Source of the DNA: Holophagaceae bacterium | Lineage (GTDB): Bacteria > Acidobacteriota > Holophagae > Holophagales > Holophagaceae | NCBI GenBank assembly: GCA_016710635.1 | Contig: JADJVL010000019.1 | Coordinates: 1 to 64,000, forward strand | Length of the DNA stretch: 64,000 nucleotides | Direction of reading: 5' to 3' | Part shown: positions 19,066 through 27,583 of the stretch, piece after piece | How the letters are laid out: every line of letters starts with the position of its first letter | Numbering within the stretch: position 1 is the first letter of the stretch | Program-made: the position numbers and the translations under genes | The notes under the pieces: model-generated | What the model was told of the DNA's origin: nothing | What the model saw: the letters and a program-made list of their open reading frames with translations, nothing else | Databases searched by the model: none

Positions 19066-19253
19066 AGACCGGCCGGGCCTACGGCCAGGTCCAGTACACC
19101 GAAGCCCTCGTCGCCCACATCCAGTCCGGCGCCCTCGACCCCATGGAAGCCTACCTCCGCACCCCCGACCGGGAAGCCTTCATGGCCGCCTGCAAGAAGG
19201 CCAAGATCGCCTTCGAACCCAGGAAGCAGGCGGGCGGGGTGGTGGAGGCGTAG
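19062..19253 (+). pseudogene. C-terminal piece of the PilT-like ATPase, displaced by a frameshift
   Basis: A 63-residue open frame starting at the ATG that overlaps the preceding stop (ATGA). The residues TGRAYGQVQYTEALVAHIQSG match the usual end of PilT proteins, where a TG..GMQT-like segment is followed by a helix and a short acidic tail. Reading the same frame slightly upstream gives QGDIPASMKTG, which is the IPS..TG segment that normally joins the ATPase core to this tail. It is therefore best seen as the severed C-terminus. The shift point is between about 19038 and 19050. It could be a real mutation, a sequencing indel, or an unusual coupled pair. Confidence 0.65.
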
Positions 19254-19263
19254 GAAAGCCTCC

Positions 19264-20583
19264 TCAGATCGCGTTGTCCCAGTTCCCCCGCGCGTTGAAC
19301 CCGTACATGTTCCCGTCGTCGCTGCCGCCGATGGCGGCCTGGCCATCGGCGCTGAGCTGGAAGGGCCAGTTCATCTGGTCCGTCTTGAAGCGGCCGAGGA
19401 TGGTCCCGTCGGCGGCGTTGAGGACGTAGTAGCGGCCCGGGGTGAGGGCGCTGCCGTCGGGCTCGCCGGTGCCGAAGCCGAGGAGTTGGTCGTTGCCGGC
19501 GAGCATGTGGTTGCAGGGGTTCGGGAAGTACTCCACCGGCGTGGTCCAGGCCAGGCTGCCGCTGGTGCCGTGGTTGTCCACCCGGCAGACGACGCCCACC
19601 TTGTCCCCCAGGCTGGAATTGCCGTTGCTGCCCATCACCAGGAAGGATCCGTCGGCGGAAATGGACACGTTGCTGGAGGTGGAGATGTTCGCCGGGGCGA
19701 AGGTCCAGTCGGGGGTCTTGTTCGCGATGAAGTTGGCCCGGGTGAAGTAGGCCACGCCGTTCGTGCCGCTGAGGACCGCCGCCATGGCGGCGCCGTCCGG
19801 CGTGATGGAGACGAACTTCGTGTAGGCGCCGCTGGAGCCCGACGCAGGCTCCGAGCCCAAGACCTGCCGGGACTGCAGCGCCGCGCGATGTTCCTGCACC
19901 GTGCGGCGGACATCCAGGGCCGCATCCTCGGCCCCGGCATCGGCGCCGGTCCCCGCGGGAATGGTCCAGCTGGCGTAGACCACCAGCATCCGGTCGATGT
20001 TCTGGAAGAGGATCACGCTGGGGGACCCGTAGAGCCCGGCGATGATCCACTTGCCGTCATCGGACATGGCCAAGGTCTGGATGCTCACGGCGGAGTTGGT
20101 GTAGCCCCCCAGGGCCACGTAGGCGCCGTCCACCAGCTGGTAGAGGTAGATCTGCTGGCCACTCCCCGAGTAGGTGGCGCCGCAGCCCGCGGCCATCCAG
20201 CGGCCGTCGGGGGTCATGGCGATCTGGTTCACCCGGGAACCGGTCTGCTGGTCCACGAGCACGGTCCCGTCACTGACCCGGATGGCCCGGAGGCGGCCTT
20301 GGTAGACGCCGCCGCCCGTGTTCTGCCAGCCGCCGGCGGCGGCGAGGGTCCCGTCCGCACTGAGCTTGACCCAGAAGACGCCGTCCACCGCTCCGGTCCA
20401 GAGGTCGGAGCGGAGCAGACTGCCGTCGGTGCCGTTGAGGAGGTACAGCCCGAAATTCGCCGTCGTATCGAACTTGAAGGTTCCGCCGGCCACCACGGTG
20501 CCCGCGGCGTCGCTGTCCGTGGTGTTGAACCAGAGGCCGCTGGGGGCGGCGTAGGGCGGCCAAGCCGTGGTCATGTCGGTCAT
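19264..20583 (-). CDS. Beta-propeller (WD40/PQQ-like) repeat protein
   Basis: About 439 residues of repeated blade-like units such as VKLSADGTLAAAGG, IAMTPDGRWMAAG, LAMSDDGKWIIAG, VSITPDGAAMAAVL, VSISADGSFLVMG and QLSADGQAAIGG. No signal peptide is apparent. The ATG at 20583 is selected because it has GGAG five bases upstream. A segment in the middle (ALDVRRTVQEHRAALQSRQVLG) is charged and unlike the blades and may be an inserted helix. It has no operon partner in the window. Function unknown; propellers usually bind proteins. Confidence 0.7.
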   Translation of the reverse strand: MTDMTTAWPPYAAPSGLWFNTTDSDAAGTVVAGGTFKFDTTANFGLYLLNGTDGSLLRSDLWTGAVDGVFWVKLSADGTLAAAGGWQNTGGGVYQGRLRAIRVSDGTVLVDQQTGSRVNQIAMTPDGRWMAAGCGATYSGSGQQIYLYQLVDGAYVALGGYTNSAVSIQTLAMSDDGKWIIAGLYGSPSVILFQNIDRMLVVYASWTIPAGTGADAGAEDAALDVRRTVQEHRAALQSRQVLGSEPASGSSGAYTKFVSITPDGAAMAAVLSGTNGVAYFTRANFIANKTPDWTFAPANISTSSNVSISADGSFLVMGSNGNSSLGDKVGVVCRVDNHGTSGSLAWTTPVEYFPNPCNHMLAGNDQLLGFGTGEPDGSALTPGRYYVLNAADGTILGRFKTDQMNWPFQLSADGQAAIGGSDDGNMYGFNARGNWDNAI

Positions 20584-20639
20584 GGGAGCTCCGGTGTGGG
20601 CTGGGTTGGGGTTGTGAGACCTCATCCTAGAGGGAAAGC

Positions 20640-21734
20640 TCAATCCGCAGAACCACCCATGCGCGCGGCCAGGTCCTCCAGGCACAGTTCCACGGCCCGG
20701 TTCGGCTCCGCGGTCTTGCCCAGCTTGATCCGCGCATAGGGCGTGGCCATGTGGCTCGCCGCGTGGGCTTCAAGGTGGTCGGCGATGTTGGGCTGCTGCT
20801 GGATGATGACCGCCCGGTTCTCCCGCCCCAGGGCCTTGGCGTTCTCCAGCTGGTGATCGTTGGCGCTGCCCGGCAGCGGGATGAGGAGGGCGCCCCGCCC
20901 GGCGGCCTTCAGCTCCGCGCAGGTGGACGCGCCGGCCCGGGAGATCACGAAGCTGGCCGCCTCCATCGCCCCCGCCATGTCCTCGATGAAGGGGACGAGC
21001 CGGTGGCGTTCATGGCGGGGCTGGTGCTGCAGGCGGGCGAGCTCGGCGGCGCCGGTCTGGTGCAGGATCTCCCAGTCCGGGAACTGTTCCAGCAGGATCG
21101 GCGCTGCGAGCAGCATGCCCTCGTTGATGGCCCTCGCCCCGCCGCTGCCGCCCAGGACCAGCAATGTGTAGGGCGCCTTCAAGTCCTTCACCTTCCGGAA
21201 CTCCCGCAGGAAGTCCGGGCGCACCGGCGTACCCACCGTGAGGCAGTCGGCACCGGGCAGCAGGGCCCGCACCGCGTCCATCCCGCACCAGACGCGCGCT
21301 GCGTCCTTCGCCACCCGCAGGATCAGCTTGCCTGGCGCGGCATTGCTTTCGTGCAGGAAGAAGGGGATGCCCAGGCTGCGGGCCGCCAGCAGGGCCGGCG
21401 CCGCCGCGTAGCCACCGGTGCCGACCACAGCCCAGGGCCGGGCCTGCCGCCAGGCCGCGACGAGCCGCCGCTTGGCCCGCAGCAGCTTCCAGGTCGCCGC
21501 CACCACGCGCAAGGGCGAGCGCCCCACGAAGCCCTCCACGTCCAGCAGCTCGTGGGCCCACGGAGAGTCCGGCAGCTTGCGGCCCTCGATGCCCCGGAGC
21601 CCGCCGACGAACACGATGGGCCGGTGCGGCCAGCGGGCCTTCGCCCCCTCCGCCAGGGCGACGGCCGGGAAGAAGTGGCCTCCCGTGCCGCCGCCGGTGA
21701 AGACGAGCGCGTTGGTGTAGTCCGGCTGATCCAT
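20640..21734 (-). CDS. murG: UDP-GlcNAc:lipid I N-acetylglucosaminyltransferase
   Basis: A 364-residue GT-B transferase that adds GlcNAc to lipid I to form lipid II on the inner face of the cytoplasmic membrane. The first glycine-rich loop TGGGTGGHFFPA is at residues 13-24. FLHESNAAPGK and GTPVRPDFL follow, and the C-terminal donor site shows LLVLGGSGGARAIN and ISRAGASTCAEL. No other division/cell-wall cluster genes are adjacent, so it stands as an orphan. This is unusual, since murG normally sits between ftsW and murC. Confidence 0.93.
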   Translation of the reverse strand: MDQPDYTNALVFTGGGTGGHFFPAVALAEGAKARWPHRPIVFVGGLRGIEGRKLPDSPWAHELLDVEGFVGRSPLRVVAATWKLLRAKRRLVAAWRQARPWAVVGTGGYAAAPALLAARSLGIPFFLHESNAAPGKLILRVAKDAARVWCGMDAVRALLPGADCLTVGTPVRPDFLREFRKVKDLKAPYTLLVLGGSGGARAINEGMLLAAPILLEQFPDWEILHQTGAAELARLQHQPRHERHRLVPFIEDMAGAMEAASFVISRAGASTCAELKAAGRGALLIPLPGSANDHQLENAKALGRENRAVIIQQQPNIADHLEAHAASHMATPYARIKLGKTAEPNRAVELCLEDLAARMGGSAD

Positions 21735-21774
21735 GGCTCCAGGGTAGACCAGGGCGCGGCCCGGAGCCTGGAGG

Positions 21775-23898
21775 CTACTTCCGCTTGGCGGTGAAGATGC
21801 CGTTGGGCTGGTCGAAGTCCACGGCCGTGGCGGGCCCGGCGGCGTCGGCCTTGAACTCCACGAAGAAGCCCGTGAGGCCCTTGATGGCGAAGCGGTTGCC
21901 TCGGACCGGCATCAGCTCGTAGGTGGGCTGGCCCTTGAGGTCCGCCACGAGGACCGTGCCGCGCACGGAGAACACCGCCTCCATGTCCGAGCGCATCAGG
22001 TAGGTGCCGGCGAAGCGCGCGAGAAAGGCGGGATCCGTCAGGCGGGCGTCGGCCTGCTTGACGAAGACGATGGGCTTCACCGAAGGCTCCAGGGCGACCT
22101 GCACCGAGTCGATCTCGCCGTCGAGCCCCATGCCGAACTGCAGCTTCTCGTCCTCGAAGACGGGATCGTCGGCCTTCAGGCCGTTGAAGGTGTCGTAGTG
22201 CCAGTGTTCGAAGGAGGTGGTGATGGCGTTGAAGGTCATCGCCAGCTTCCCATCCCGCTGCGCCACCTTCATGACGCCGTAGCCTGGATGCTCATAGTCG
22301 CCGGCGTAGTCCGGCAGTGGGTGGCTGGGCTGGGTGCCGGACTTGCGGGCCGCCTTCTTCTTTTCCTCGGCCTCCTTCTGCTGGGCCTTGGATTCCGCCC
22401 GGCGCTTCAGGGCCTCGCCGCTCCAGTCGCGGAATTCCAGGCCCAGGAGCCGGTCCAGGGCGTGGCGCGGGATGAGCTCCCGGGTCGGCGTGCCGTCCAT
22501 GTTGGTGAGCACGACGATGCCCAGGTCCGAGCCCGGCACCAGCATCACCATGGCGGAGAAGCCGTCGATGTTGCCGCCGTGGTGGACCCGCAGGTGGCCG
22601 CGGTACACGTCGGTGAACCAGCCCGGAGCGTAGCCGCCGGGCACCAGCTCGGGCTTGGTCTGGGGCAGGCCCATGAGCATCTTCGGCGTGTGGAGGAACT
22701 CCACGCTGCCGGGGCTGAGCACCGCCTTGCCGGCGATGCGTCCCTTGTCCAGGTGGAGCCTGAGCCAGGCGGCCATTTCATGGACGGAGGCGTTGATGGA
22801 ACCCGCGGGGCCCACATTGGTGATGCTGCGGTGGGGGATCTTCTTCACCGTGCCGTCCTTCTCCTCCCGGTAGGGCTCGGAGAAGTCGGCGTCCTTGCGG
22901 GCCTCGTCCACGGAGAAGTTCGCCCGCTTCATGCCGAGGGGCTTGAAGATGCGTTCCCGGACGTTGTCCTCCCAGCTCTTTCCAGTGATCTCCTCCGTCA
23001 GGTAGCCGGCGGTGAGAAACATGGCGTTGTTGTACTGGAAGTCCGTGCGGAAGTCCTTGTTGGGCTCCAGGAACTGAAGGCGCCGGACCATGTCCTTGCG
23101 GGTCAGGGTGGCGTTGTACCAGAGGGCGTCGTGGCGGGGCATGCCGCTGCGGTGGGTGACCAGGTCGAGGGGCGTCATGCGCTCGGTGGCCACCGGATCC
23201 TGCAGCCTGAACCAGGGGATCCAGGTGCGCACGGGCTTCTCCCAGTCCAGCTTCCCCTCGTCCACCAGCGCCGCCATCACCGCGGTGGTGAAGGCCTTGG
23301 TGCTGCTGCCGATGGGCAGAAGGGTGTCGGCGGTCATGGGCAGCTTCTTCTCCGCGTCCCGCCAGCCGTAGCCCTTGGCCATGACGAGGTCGCCGCCCTT
23401 CACGATGGCGATGGCCAGGCCCTGCACCTTCCAGTCGGCGCGGATCTTCTCCACCACCGCGTCGAAATCCTTGAGGGCGGCCCGGGCCTTGTCGGCACCC
23501 TTGAGCTCCCGGGCGAGGCTGAAGGGCAGCGCCTGCCCGCCCTGGGTGAAGGTCCCCGCGAAGGCGGACCCGTCGGCGACCACCTCGCCCTTGAAGGCGG
23601 GGTCGCCGGGAATCCCTGGGAGGGCGAAGGAGACGGCGCGCCCCGCCACCTTCACGTCCTTCAGCGCGAGGTCCTGGAGGCCCTGCTGCGGGATCGAAAG
23701 GCGTCCCTTCCAGCCTTCCGGCGCGGCTTCCAGATCCACCAGGACCTTGAGGGCCGAGCCGGGCACCTGGATGGCGCCTTCCCAGTGGCCGGCGATGGCG
23801 GGGGCGGGCGCCTGGGCAAAGGCCGCGGCGCAGACGAGGAGGGCGGGGATGGGACGGAGGGCGGGCAGGAGGTTGGCGCGGAGCATGGACCGGTGCAT
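21775..23898 (-). CDS. Secreted beta-lactamase-family serine hydrolase
   Basis: A 707-residue protein with an N-terminal signal peptide ending near AAAFAQAPAP. A small beta domain (GHWEGAIQVPG..) of about 100 residues comes first. Then the class C beta-lactamase/D-alanyl esterase fold: nucleophile motif SSTK in LLPIGSSTKAFTT, the YNN motif in FQYNNAMF, and HHGG in the position of the third motif. A C-terminal lipocalin-like domain of about 200 residues follows (LPDYAGDYEHPGYG..., FAGTYLMRS). The ATG at 23898 has GGAG five bases upstream. It likely acts outside the cytoplasm on peptide or ester substrates. True beta-lactam resistance is not implied. Confidence 0.85.
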   Translation of the reverse strand: MHRSMLRANLLPALRPIPALLVCAAAFAQAPAPAIAGHWEGAIQVPGSALKVLVDLEAAPEGWKGRLSIPQQGLQDLALKDVKVAGRAVSFALPGIPGDPAFKGEVVADGSAFAGTFTQGGQALPFSLARELKGADKARAALKDFDAVVEKIRADWKVQGLAIAIVKGGDLVMAKGYGWRDAEKKLPMTADTLLPIGSSTKAFTTAVMAALVDEGKLDWEKPVRTWIPWFRLQDPVATERMTPLDLVTHRSGMPRHDALWYNATLTRKDMVRRLQFLEPNKDFRTDFQYNNAMFLTAGYLTEEITGKSWEDNVRERIFKPLGMKRANFSVDEARKDADFSEPYREEKDGTVKKIPHRSITNVGPAGSINASVHEMAAWLRLHLDKGRIAGKAVLSPGSVEFLHTPKMLMGLPQTKPELVPGGYAPGWFTDVYRGHLRVHHGGNIDGFSAMVMLVPGSDLGIVVLTNMDGTPTRELIPRHALDRLLGLEFRDWSGEALKRRAESKAQQKEAEEKKKAARKSGTQPSHPLPDYAGDYEHPGYGVMKVAQRDGKLAMTFNAITTSFEHWHYDTFNGLKADDPVFEDEKLQFGMGLDGEIDSVQVALEPSVKPIVFVKQADARLTDPAFLARFAGTYLMRSDMEAVFSVRGTVLVADLKGQPTYELMPVRGNRFAIKGLTGFFVEFKADAAGPATAVDFDQPNGIFTAKRK

Positions 23899-23920
23899 GG
23901 GGTCTCCAGAAAAGGGGCCG

Positions 23921-24826
23921 TCAGGCCTTGGGAACGAGCATGAGCTTGGCGAGGGCGCCGAGGAGCCTGCCGACGCCGCGGGCGAGGTGCAGGATGGCGA
24001 CGAAGCCCAGCAGGCCGAAGAGGAGCATGACGATCAGGCCCGGCGTGCCGACGGCGAATTGATGGCCTTCCCAGGCATTGACCACCGGGAGCCCGAAGAT
24101 CCAGTGGCCGAAGGGCGCGACGATGAAGGCGCCGGAGAGGCTGAGCAGGACGCTGAACACGGTGAAGGTCGCCAGACCCAGGGGCAGCTTGAGGGCCAGG
24201 TAGAGCACGGAGAACCAGGTGGTGCGGTCCGTCAGCAGCGCCTTGGCGCGGGCGAAGAGGCCTTCGCCCTGGGGCAGCAGGCGGGCCCGGCGGGGCATGC
24301 GCACGTCCAGCAGGACCTCCACGAGGCGGCCTTCCGCCAGGGCCAGTATCCGGGTGGTGGTCATGAAGAAGAGGAAGAAGGGGACGCCGATGATGAGGAC
24401 TGCCAGACCCAGGCTGAGGCTGAGGCCGGTGGTGACCCAGGTGAAGGCGAAGATCCCCGTCACGAGGGAGGTCAGCATGTAGAACAGGCTGGTGTAGGCC
24501 TTCAGGTTCCAAAGCACGCCGAAGAAGGGGACGCCGGACTGGGGCGCCGGCGGCGGCTTCAGGGCCTTCTGCACCGTGGCCTCCGTGGTCCTCCAGGCTT
24601 CGGCGACTTCGCCGGGCGTGCCATAGGCCTCGAAGACGCCCGCCAGGACCGCTCCCCCGTCCGCGCCGGGTTCCGCCTCCTGCGCCGCGTCCAGGGCGGC
24701 GCGGAGGTGGGCCTCCGTATCCGCCAGGGCGTCCTGGACCAGGGCGGGATCCGCGTCCGCGAGGGCGGCGCGGAGTTCCTCGAGATAGGCGCCCAGGGGC
24801 TCGTCCAGCGTGCGCTCAACCTTCAT
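23921..24826 (-). CDS. Membrane sensor-domain protein partnered with PadR
   Basis: A 301-residue protein. The first 90 residues are a helical, acidic HAAS-like domain (LGAYLEELRAALADADPALVQDALADTEAHL). Hydrophobic segments follow, with about four membrane spans (SLFYMLTSLVTGIFAFTWV, LSLGLAVLIIGVPFFLFFM, VLYLALKLPLGLATFTVF, GLIVMLLFGLLGFVAIL). Such proteins are commonly encoded with a PadR regulator, and here the gene overlaps the end of padR by 11 bases. It probably forms a membrane-stress or envelope module with that regulator. Its direct activity is unknown. Confidence 0.75.
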   Translation of the reverse strand: MKVERTLDEPLGAYLEELRAALADADPALVQDALADTEAHLRAALDAAQEAEPGADGGAVLAGVFEAYGTPGEVAEAWRTTEATVQKALKPPPAPQSGVPFFGVLWNLKAYTSLFYMLTSLVTGIFAFTWVTTGLSLSLGLAVLIIGVPFFLFFMTTTRILALAEGRLVEVLLDVRMPRRARLLPQGEGLFARAKALLTDRTTWFSVLYLALKLPLGLATFTVFSVLLSLSGAFIVAPFGHWIFGLPVVNAWEGHQFAVGTPGLIVMLLFGLLGFVAILHLARGVGRLLGALAKLMLVPKA

Positions 24827-25178
24827 GGGGAACTCCTTTCAGCACGGCGTCGAGGCCGTCGCGGGTCGCGGTCCAGATGCGGATCCAGGCATGGAGGGCC
24901 TGGAGCCCGCCGGGGGTGAGGGCGTAGTACTTCCGGGGAGGGCCCGTCACCGAAGGCTCCACCCGGCTTTCCAGCAACGCCATGGCTTCCAGGGAGCGCA
25001 GCACCGGATAGAGGGTGCCGAGCTTCACTGAAGGAGCCTGGGCCTCCAGGCTTTTGGCGATCTGGTAGCCATAGAGGGGTTCCTTGGACTGGGCCAGGAC
25101 CGCCAGGAGCATGAGGGCATGGGTGCCCGCGGTGAGTTCCTTCTGGAATTTGCGTTCGGTCTGGGACAGCGGTTCCAT
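24816..25178 (-). CDS. PadR-family transcriptional regulator
   Basis: A 120-residue winged-helix protein with the PadR signature: LTAGTHALMLLAVLAQSKEPLYGYQIAKSLE, then VKLGTLYPVLRSLEAMALLESRVEPSVTGPPRKYYALT and a C-terminal helix. The frame is open further upstream, but the ATG at 25178 is chosen because GAGG lies six bases before it and the family N-terminus starts here. It is translationally coupled to the membrane sensor gene. The region upstream is unusually AT-rich with a repeated TTAGTA, which could be the autoregulatory operator. Confidence 0.88.
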   Translation of the reverse strand: MEPLSQTERKFQKELTAGTHALMLLAVLAQSKEPLYGYQIAKSLEAQAPSVKLGTLYPVLRSLEAMALLESRVEPSVTGPPRKYYALTPGGLQALHAWIRIWTATRDGLDAVLKGVPHEG

Positions 25179-25432
25179 GTGGGGCCTCGGGTTCAGGGGA
25201 GCTACGGGGTACTTGCGAGTCCCGATTAGTATGAAGTTAGTAATAGTCTGTTTTTTGAATGCCAACGCCCCCGGATCCGATGCCCGATCCCCGTCCAGAG
25301 CCGCCCAGGGACGGGTTCCGGGGGAATCATGACGGGACTCACACCGCCCCCTTGGCTAGAATGGAAGGTCCTGCCGAGACACCGCTTTCCATGTCCGGAA
25401 TCAGCGCCCGCAGGCCCTTTCCCGGAGATCCC

Positions 25433-26179
25433 ATGAAGATCCTCGTCGCCCTGAAGCAGGTGCCCGATACCGAGACCAAGGTCAAGGTGGCCGCCGATGG
25501 GAAGTCCCTCGATCCCGCCGACGTGAAGTGGATCACCAGCACCTACGACGAGTACGCCCTCGAGGAGGCCCTGCGCCTGAAGGAGTCCAAGGGCGCGGAA
25601 GTGACGGTCGTCTCCCTGGGGGGCGACAGCGTCAAGGACGTCCTGCGCAATGCCCTGGCCCTGGGGGCGGACGCCGCCGTCCTGCTGAAGAGCGACGCCT
25701 CGGACCCCCTGGCGGTGGCAACCGCCCTGGCGGCCTATGCCAAGGACAAGGGCTTCGACCTGATCTTCGCGGGCAACAAGGGCATGGGCGGCGACAACGC
25801 CTCCGTGGGCCCCATGCTCGCGGAGCTGCTGGGCATCGCCCAGGCCAACGTGGTCGTGAAGTTCGAAGTGACCGACGCGGGCTTCCGCGCCGAGCGGGAG
25901 ATCGAGGGCGGCACCGAAGTGGTGGAAGGCGCGCTGCCGGCGGTCATCACTGCCCAGAAGGGCCTCAACGAGCCCCGCTACGCCAGCCTGAAGGGCATCA
26001 TGGCGGCCAAGAAGAAGACCATCGAGGAAGTGGAAGCCACGGCCCCCGCCGGCGCCACCGCCGTCATCGCCCTGGTCCTGCCGGCGGCCCGGCCCGAAGG
26101 CCGCAAGCTGGACGGCGATGCCGCTGCCCAGGCCGCAGCCCTCCTGAACGCGCTGAAGGATGAGGCCAAGGTCTTCTAG
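25433..26179 (+). CDS. etfB: Electron transfer flavoprotein beta subunit
   Basis: A 248-residue EtfB starting MKILVALKQVPDTETKV with GGAG seven bases before the ATG. Family landmarks are ITSTYDEYALEEALRL, the AMP-binding DLIFAGNKGMGGDNASVGPMLAE and the conserved KGLNEPRYASLKGIMAAKKK segment. With EtfA it carries electrons from acyl-CoA and other dehydrogenases to the quinone pool. The gene is followed 48 bases later by etfA. A possible -10 element TAGAAT is at 25357, without a clear -35. Confidence 0.94.
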   Translation: MKILVALKQVPDTETKVKVAADGKSLDPADVKWITSTYDEYALEEALRLKESKGAEVTVVSLGGDSVKDVLRNALALGADAAVLLKSDASDPLAVATALAAYAKDKGFDLIFAGNKGMGGDNASVGPMLAELLGIAQANVVVKFEVTDAGFRAEREIEGGTEVVEGALPAVITAQKGLNEPRYASLKGIMAAKKKTIEEVEATAPAGATAVIALVLPAARPEGRKLDGDAAAQAAALLNALKDEAKVF

Positions 26180-26227
26180 TCCCTCGTCCTTGGCATCCAC
26201 GACATCGAATGAACGAAAGGTAGAGCC

Positions 26228-27199
26228 ATGATCCTCGTCTTCTGCGAACTCAAGGACGGCAAGCTCCGCAAGCCCTCCACCGAAGCCCTCTCCGAAGGCC
26301 GCCGCCTAGCGGATGCCGCCGGCAAGCCCCTCGGCGCCCTGTTCGTGGGCGCCTCCACCGCCGGTTCGGCGGACGCGGCGAAGTACGGTGCCGATGCCGT
26401 CTTCACCGTCGAGGCCCCGCACCTCGCCTCCTACAGCAGCGACGCCTTCGCCGCCGCCATTGCCGGCGCGGTGCAGGCCAAGGGCGCCACGGTCCTGCTC
26501 GGGGCCGCCTCGGCCATGGGCAAGGACGCCCTGCCCCGGGCCGCCGCCCGCCTGGGCGCCGGCTACGCCGGGGACGTCACCGCCCTCGCCATGGTGGACG
26601 GAAAGCTCCAGGCCACGCGCCCGGTCTACGCCGGCAAGGCCTTCGCGACGACGGCCTTCACCTCCGCGGTCCAGGTGGCCACGACCCGCCCCAATGTCTT
26701 CGCCGCCGCCGAGAAGGCCGGCGCTGGCGCCACGGAAGCCCTGGAGGCCCCCGCCGGGGACTTCAAGGCCATCGTGAAGGAGATCCTCGCCAAGGGCACC
26801 GGCAAGCCCGACCTCACCGAGGCCGATGTGATCGTCGCCGGCGGCCGCGGCATGAAGAGCGGCGAAAACTTCGCCCTCCTCGAAGCCCTAGCGGACGCCC
26901 TGGGCGGCGTGGTGGGCGCGTCCCGCGCCGCGGTGGACGCGGGCTGGGGCCTCTCCCACGGCATCCAGGTCGGCCAGACCGGCAAGGTCGTGAGCCCGAC
27001 CCTCTACATCGCCTGCGGCATCAGCGGCGCCATCCAGCACATCGCCGGCATGAGCAGCTCGAAGTACATCGTCGCCATCAACAAGGATCCCGAAGCGCCG
27101 ATCTTCAAGCTGGCGAACTACGGCATCGTGGGCGACCTCTTCGAAGTGGTCCCCGAGCTCACCAAGGCCGCCCAGGCCATGGGCATCGGCGTGCATTGA
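26228..27199 (+). CDS. etfA: Electron transfer flavoprotein alpha subunit
   Basis: A 323-residue EtfA, second gene of the etfBA unit. The C-terminal FAD domain shows IVAGGRGMKSGENFALLEALADALGGVVGASRAAVDAGW, GQTGKVVSPTLYIACGISGAIQH and MSSSKYIVAINKDPEAPIF, all standard. GAAAGG-type ribosome binding is seen in the 48-base spacer. The gene is followed directly by a two-hairpin repeat that ends in a T-run, likely terminating the operon. No ETF-quinone oxidoreductase is in the window. Confidence 0.94.
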   Translation: MILVFCELKDGKLRKPSTEALSEGRRLADAAGKPLGALFVGASTAGSADAAKYGADAVFTVEAPHLASYSSDAFAAAIAGAVQAKGATVLLGAASAMGKDALPRAAARLGAGYAGDVTALAMVDGKLQATRPVYAGKAFATTAFTSAVQVATTRPNVFAAAEKAGAGATEALEAPAGDFKAIVKEILAKGTGKPDLTEADVIVAGGRGMKSGENFALLEALADALGGVVGASRAAVDAGWGLSHGIQVGQTGKVVSPTLYIACGISGAIQHIAGMSSSKYIVAINKDPEAPIFKLANYGIVGDLFEVVPELTKAAQAMGIGVH

Positions 27200-27218
27200 T
27201 ATTGATGTTGACGAAGGT

Positions 27219-27307
27219 GGACCGCCCGGGCGCTGCGCGCCCTCTGCGTCCCCCCTCGTGCTCCCCCGCGCCGGGGACGGGCCAAGCCCGTTCCCGACGT
27301 CTTTTTC
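27219..27307 (+). repeat. Two-hairpin intergenic repeat, copy 2, ending as the etfBA terminator
   Basis: It begins with GGACCGCCC, followed by a hairpin with arms GGGCGC and GCGCCC (loop TGC), and continues TCTGCGTCCCCC. A second hairpin has arms GGGGACGGGC and GCCCGTTCCC (27274-27296), and a T-run follows at 27302-27307. Compared with copy 1, the third pair of the first hairpin has changed from C-G to G-C on both sides, so pairing is kept. The position just after the etfA stop and the T-run make it a plausible intrinsic terminator. Confidence 0.72.
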
Positions 27308-27337
27308 CTTGCCCGACGGGATTCCCGGAAGCCGACG

Positions 27338-27571
27338 CTAATTGGACTCTGCGGGGTCGAAGCCTTGCTCCGCCAGCCAGGCGCGGGCGTCCTCGGGATC
27401 GCCGAAGCGGGCGATGACCTGAAAGCCCTCCCGCCCGTCTCCATCCACCACATCGAGGGCGTTCAACTCCCGCACCAGGCAGGCGCCGCCGGTCTCGTCG
27501 AGGCCGAGCTGGACGAGCTCCCACTCGACGCCGCTGTCGTCCCGCCAGAGCTCCCGGTGCAGGCCTTCCAT
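27338..27571 (-). CDS. Small acidic protein of unknown function
   Basis: A 77-residue acidic protein (RDDSGVEWELVQLGLDETG, then GFQVIARFGDPEDARAWLAEQGFDP). It lies 12 bases downstream of the membrane protein gene on the same strand and probably shares its transcript. I recognise no family. The amino-acid pattern is that of a compact folded protein rather than a chance frame, and codon use resembles its neighbours. Confidence 0.6.
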   Translation of the reverse strand: MEGLHRELWRDDSGVEWELVQLGLDETGGACLVRELNALDVVDGDGREGFQVIARFGDPEDARAWLAEQGFDPAESN

Positions 27572-27583
27572 CTATCTGGCCAT

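Noticed and set aside
21775..23898. Antibiotic resistance beta-lactamase
   Set aside because: The SSTK/YNN pattern is shared by many esterases and peptidases, and the extra N- and C-terminal domains are not those of resistance enzymes.
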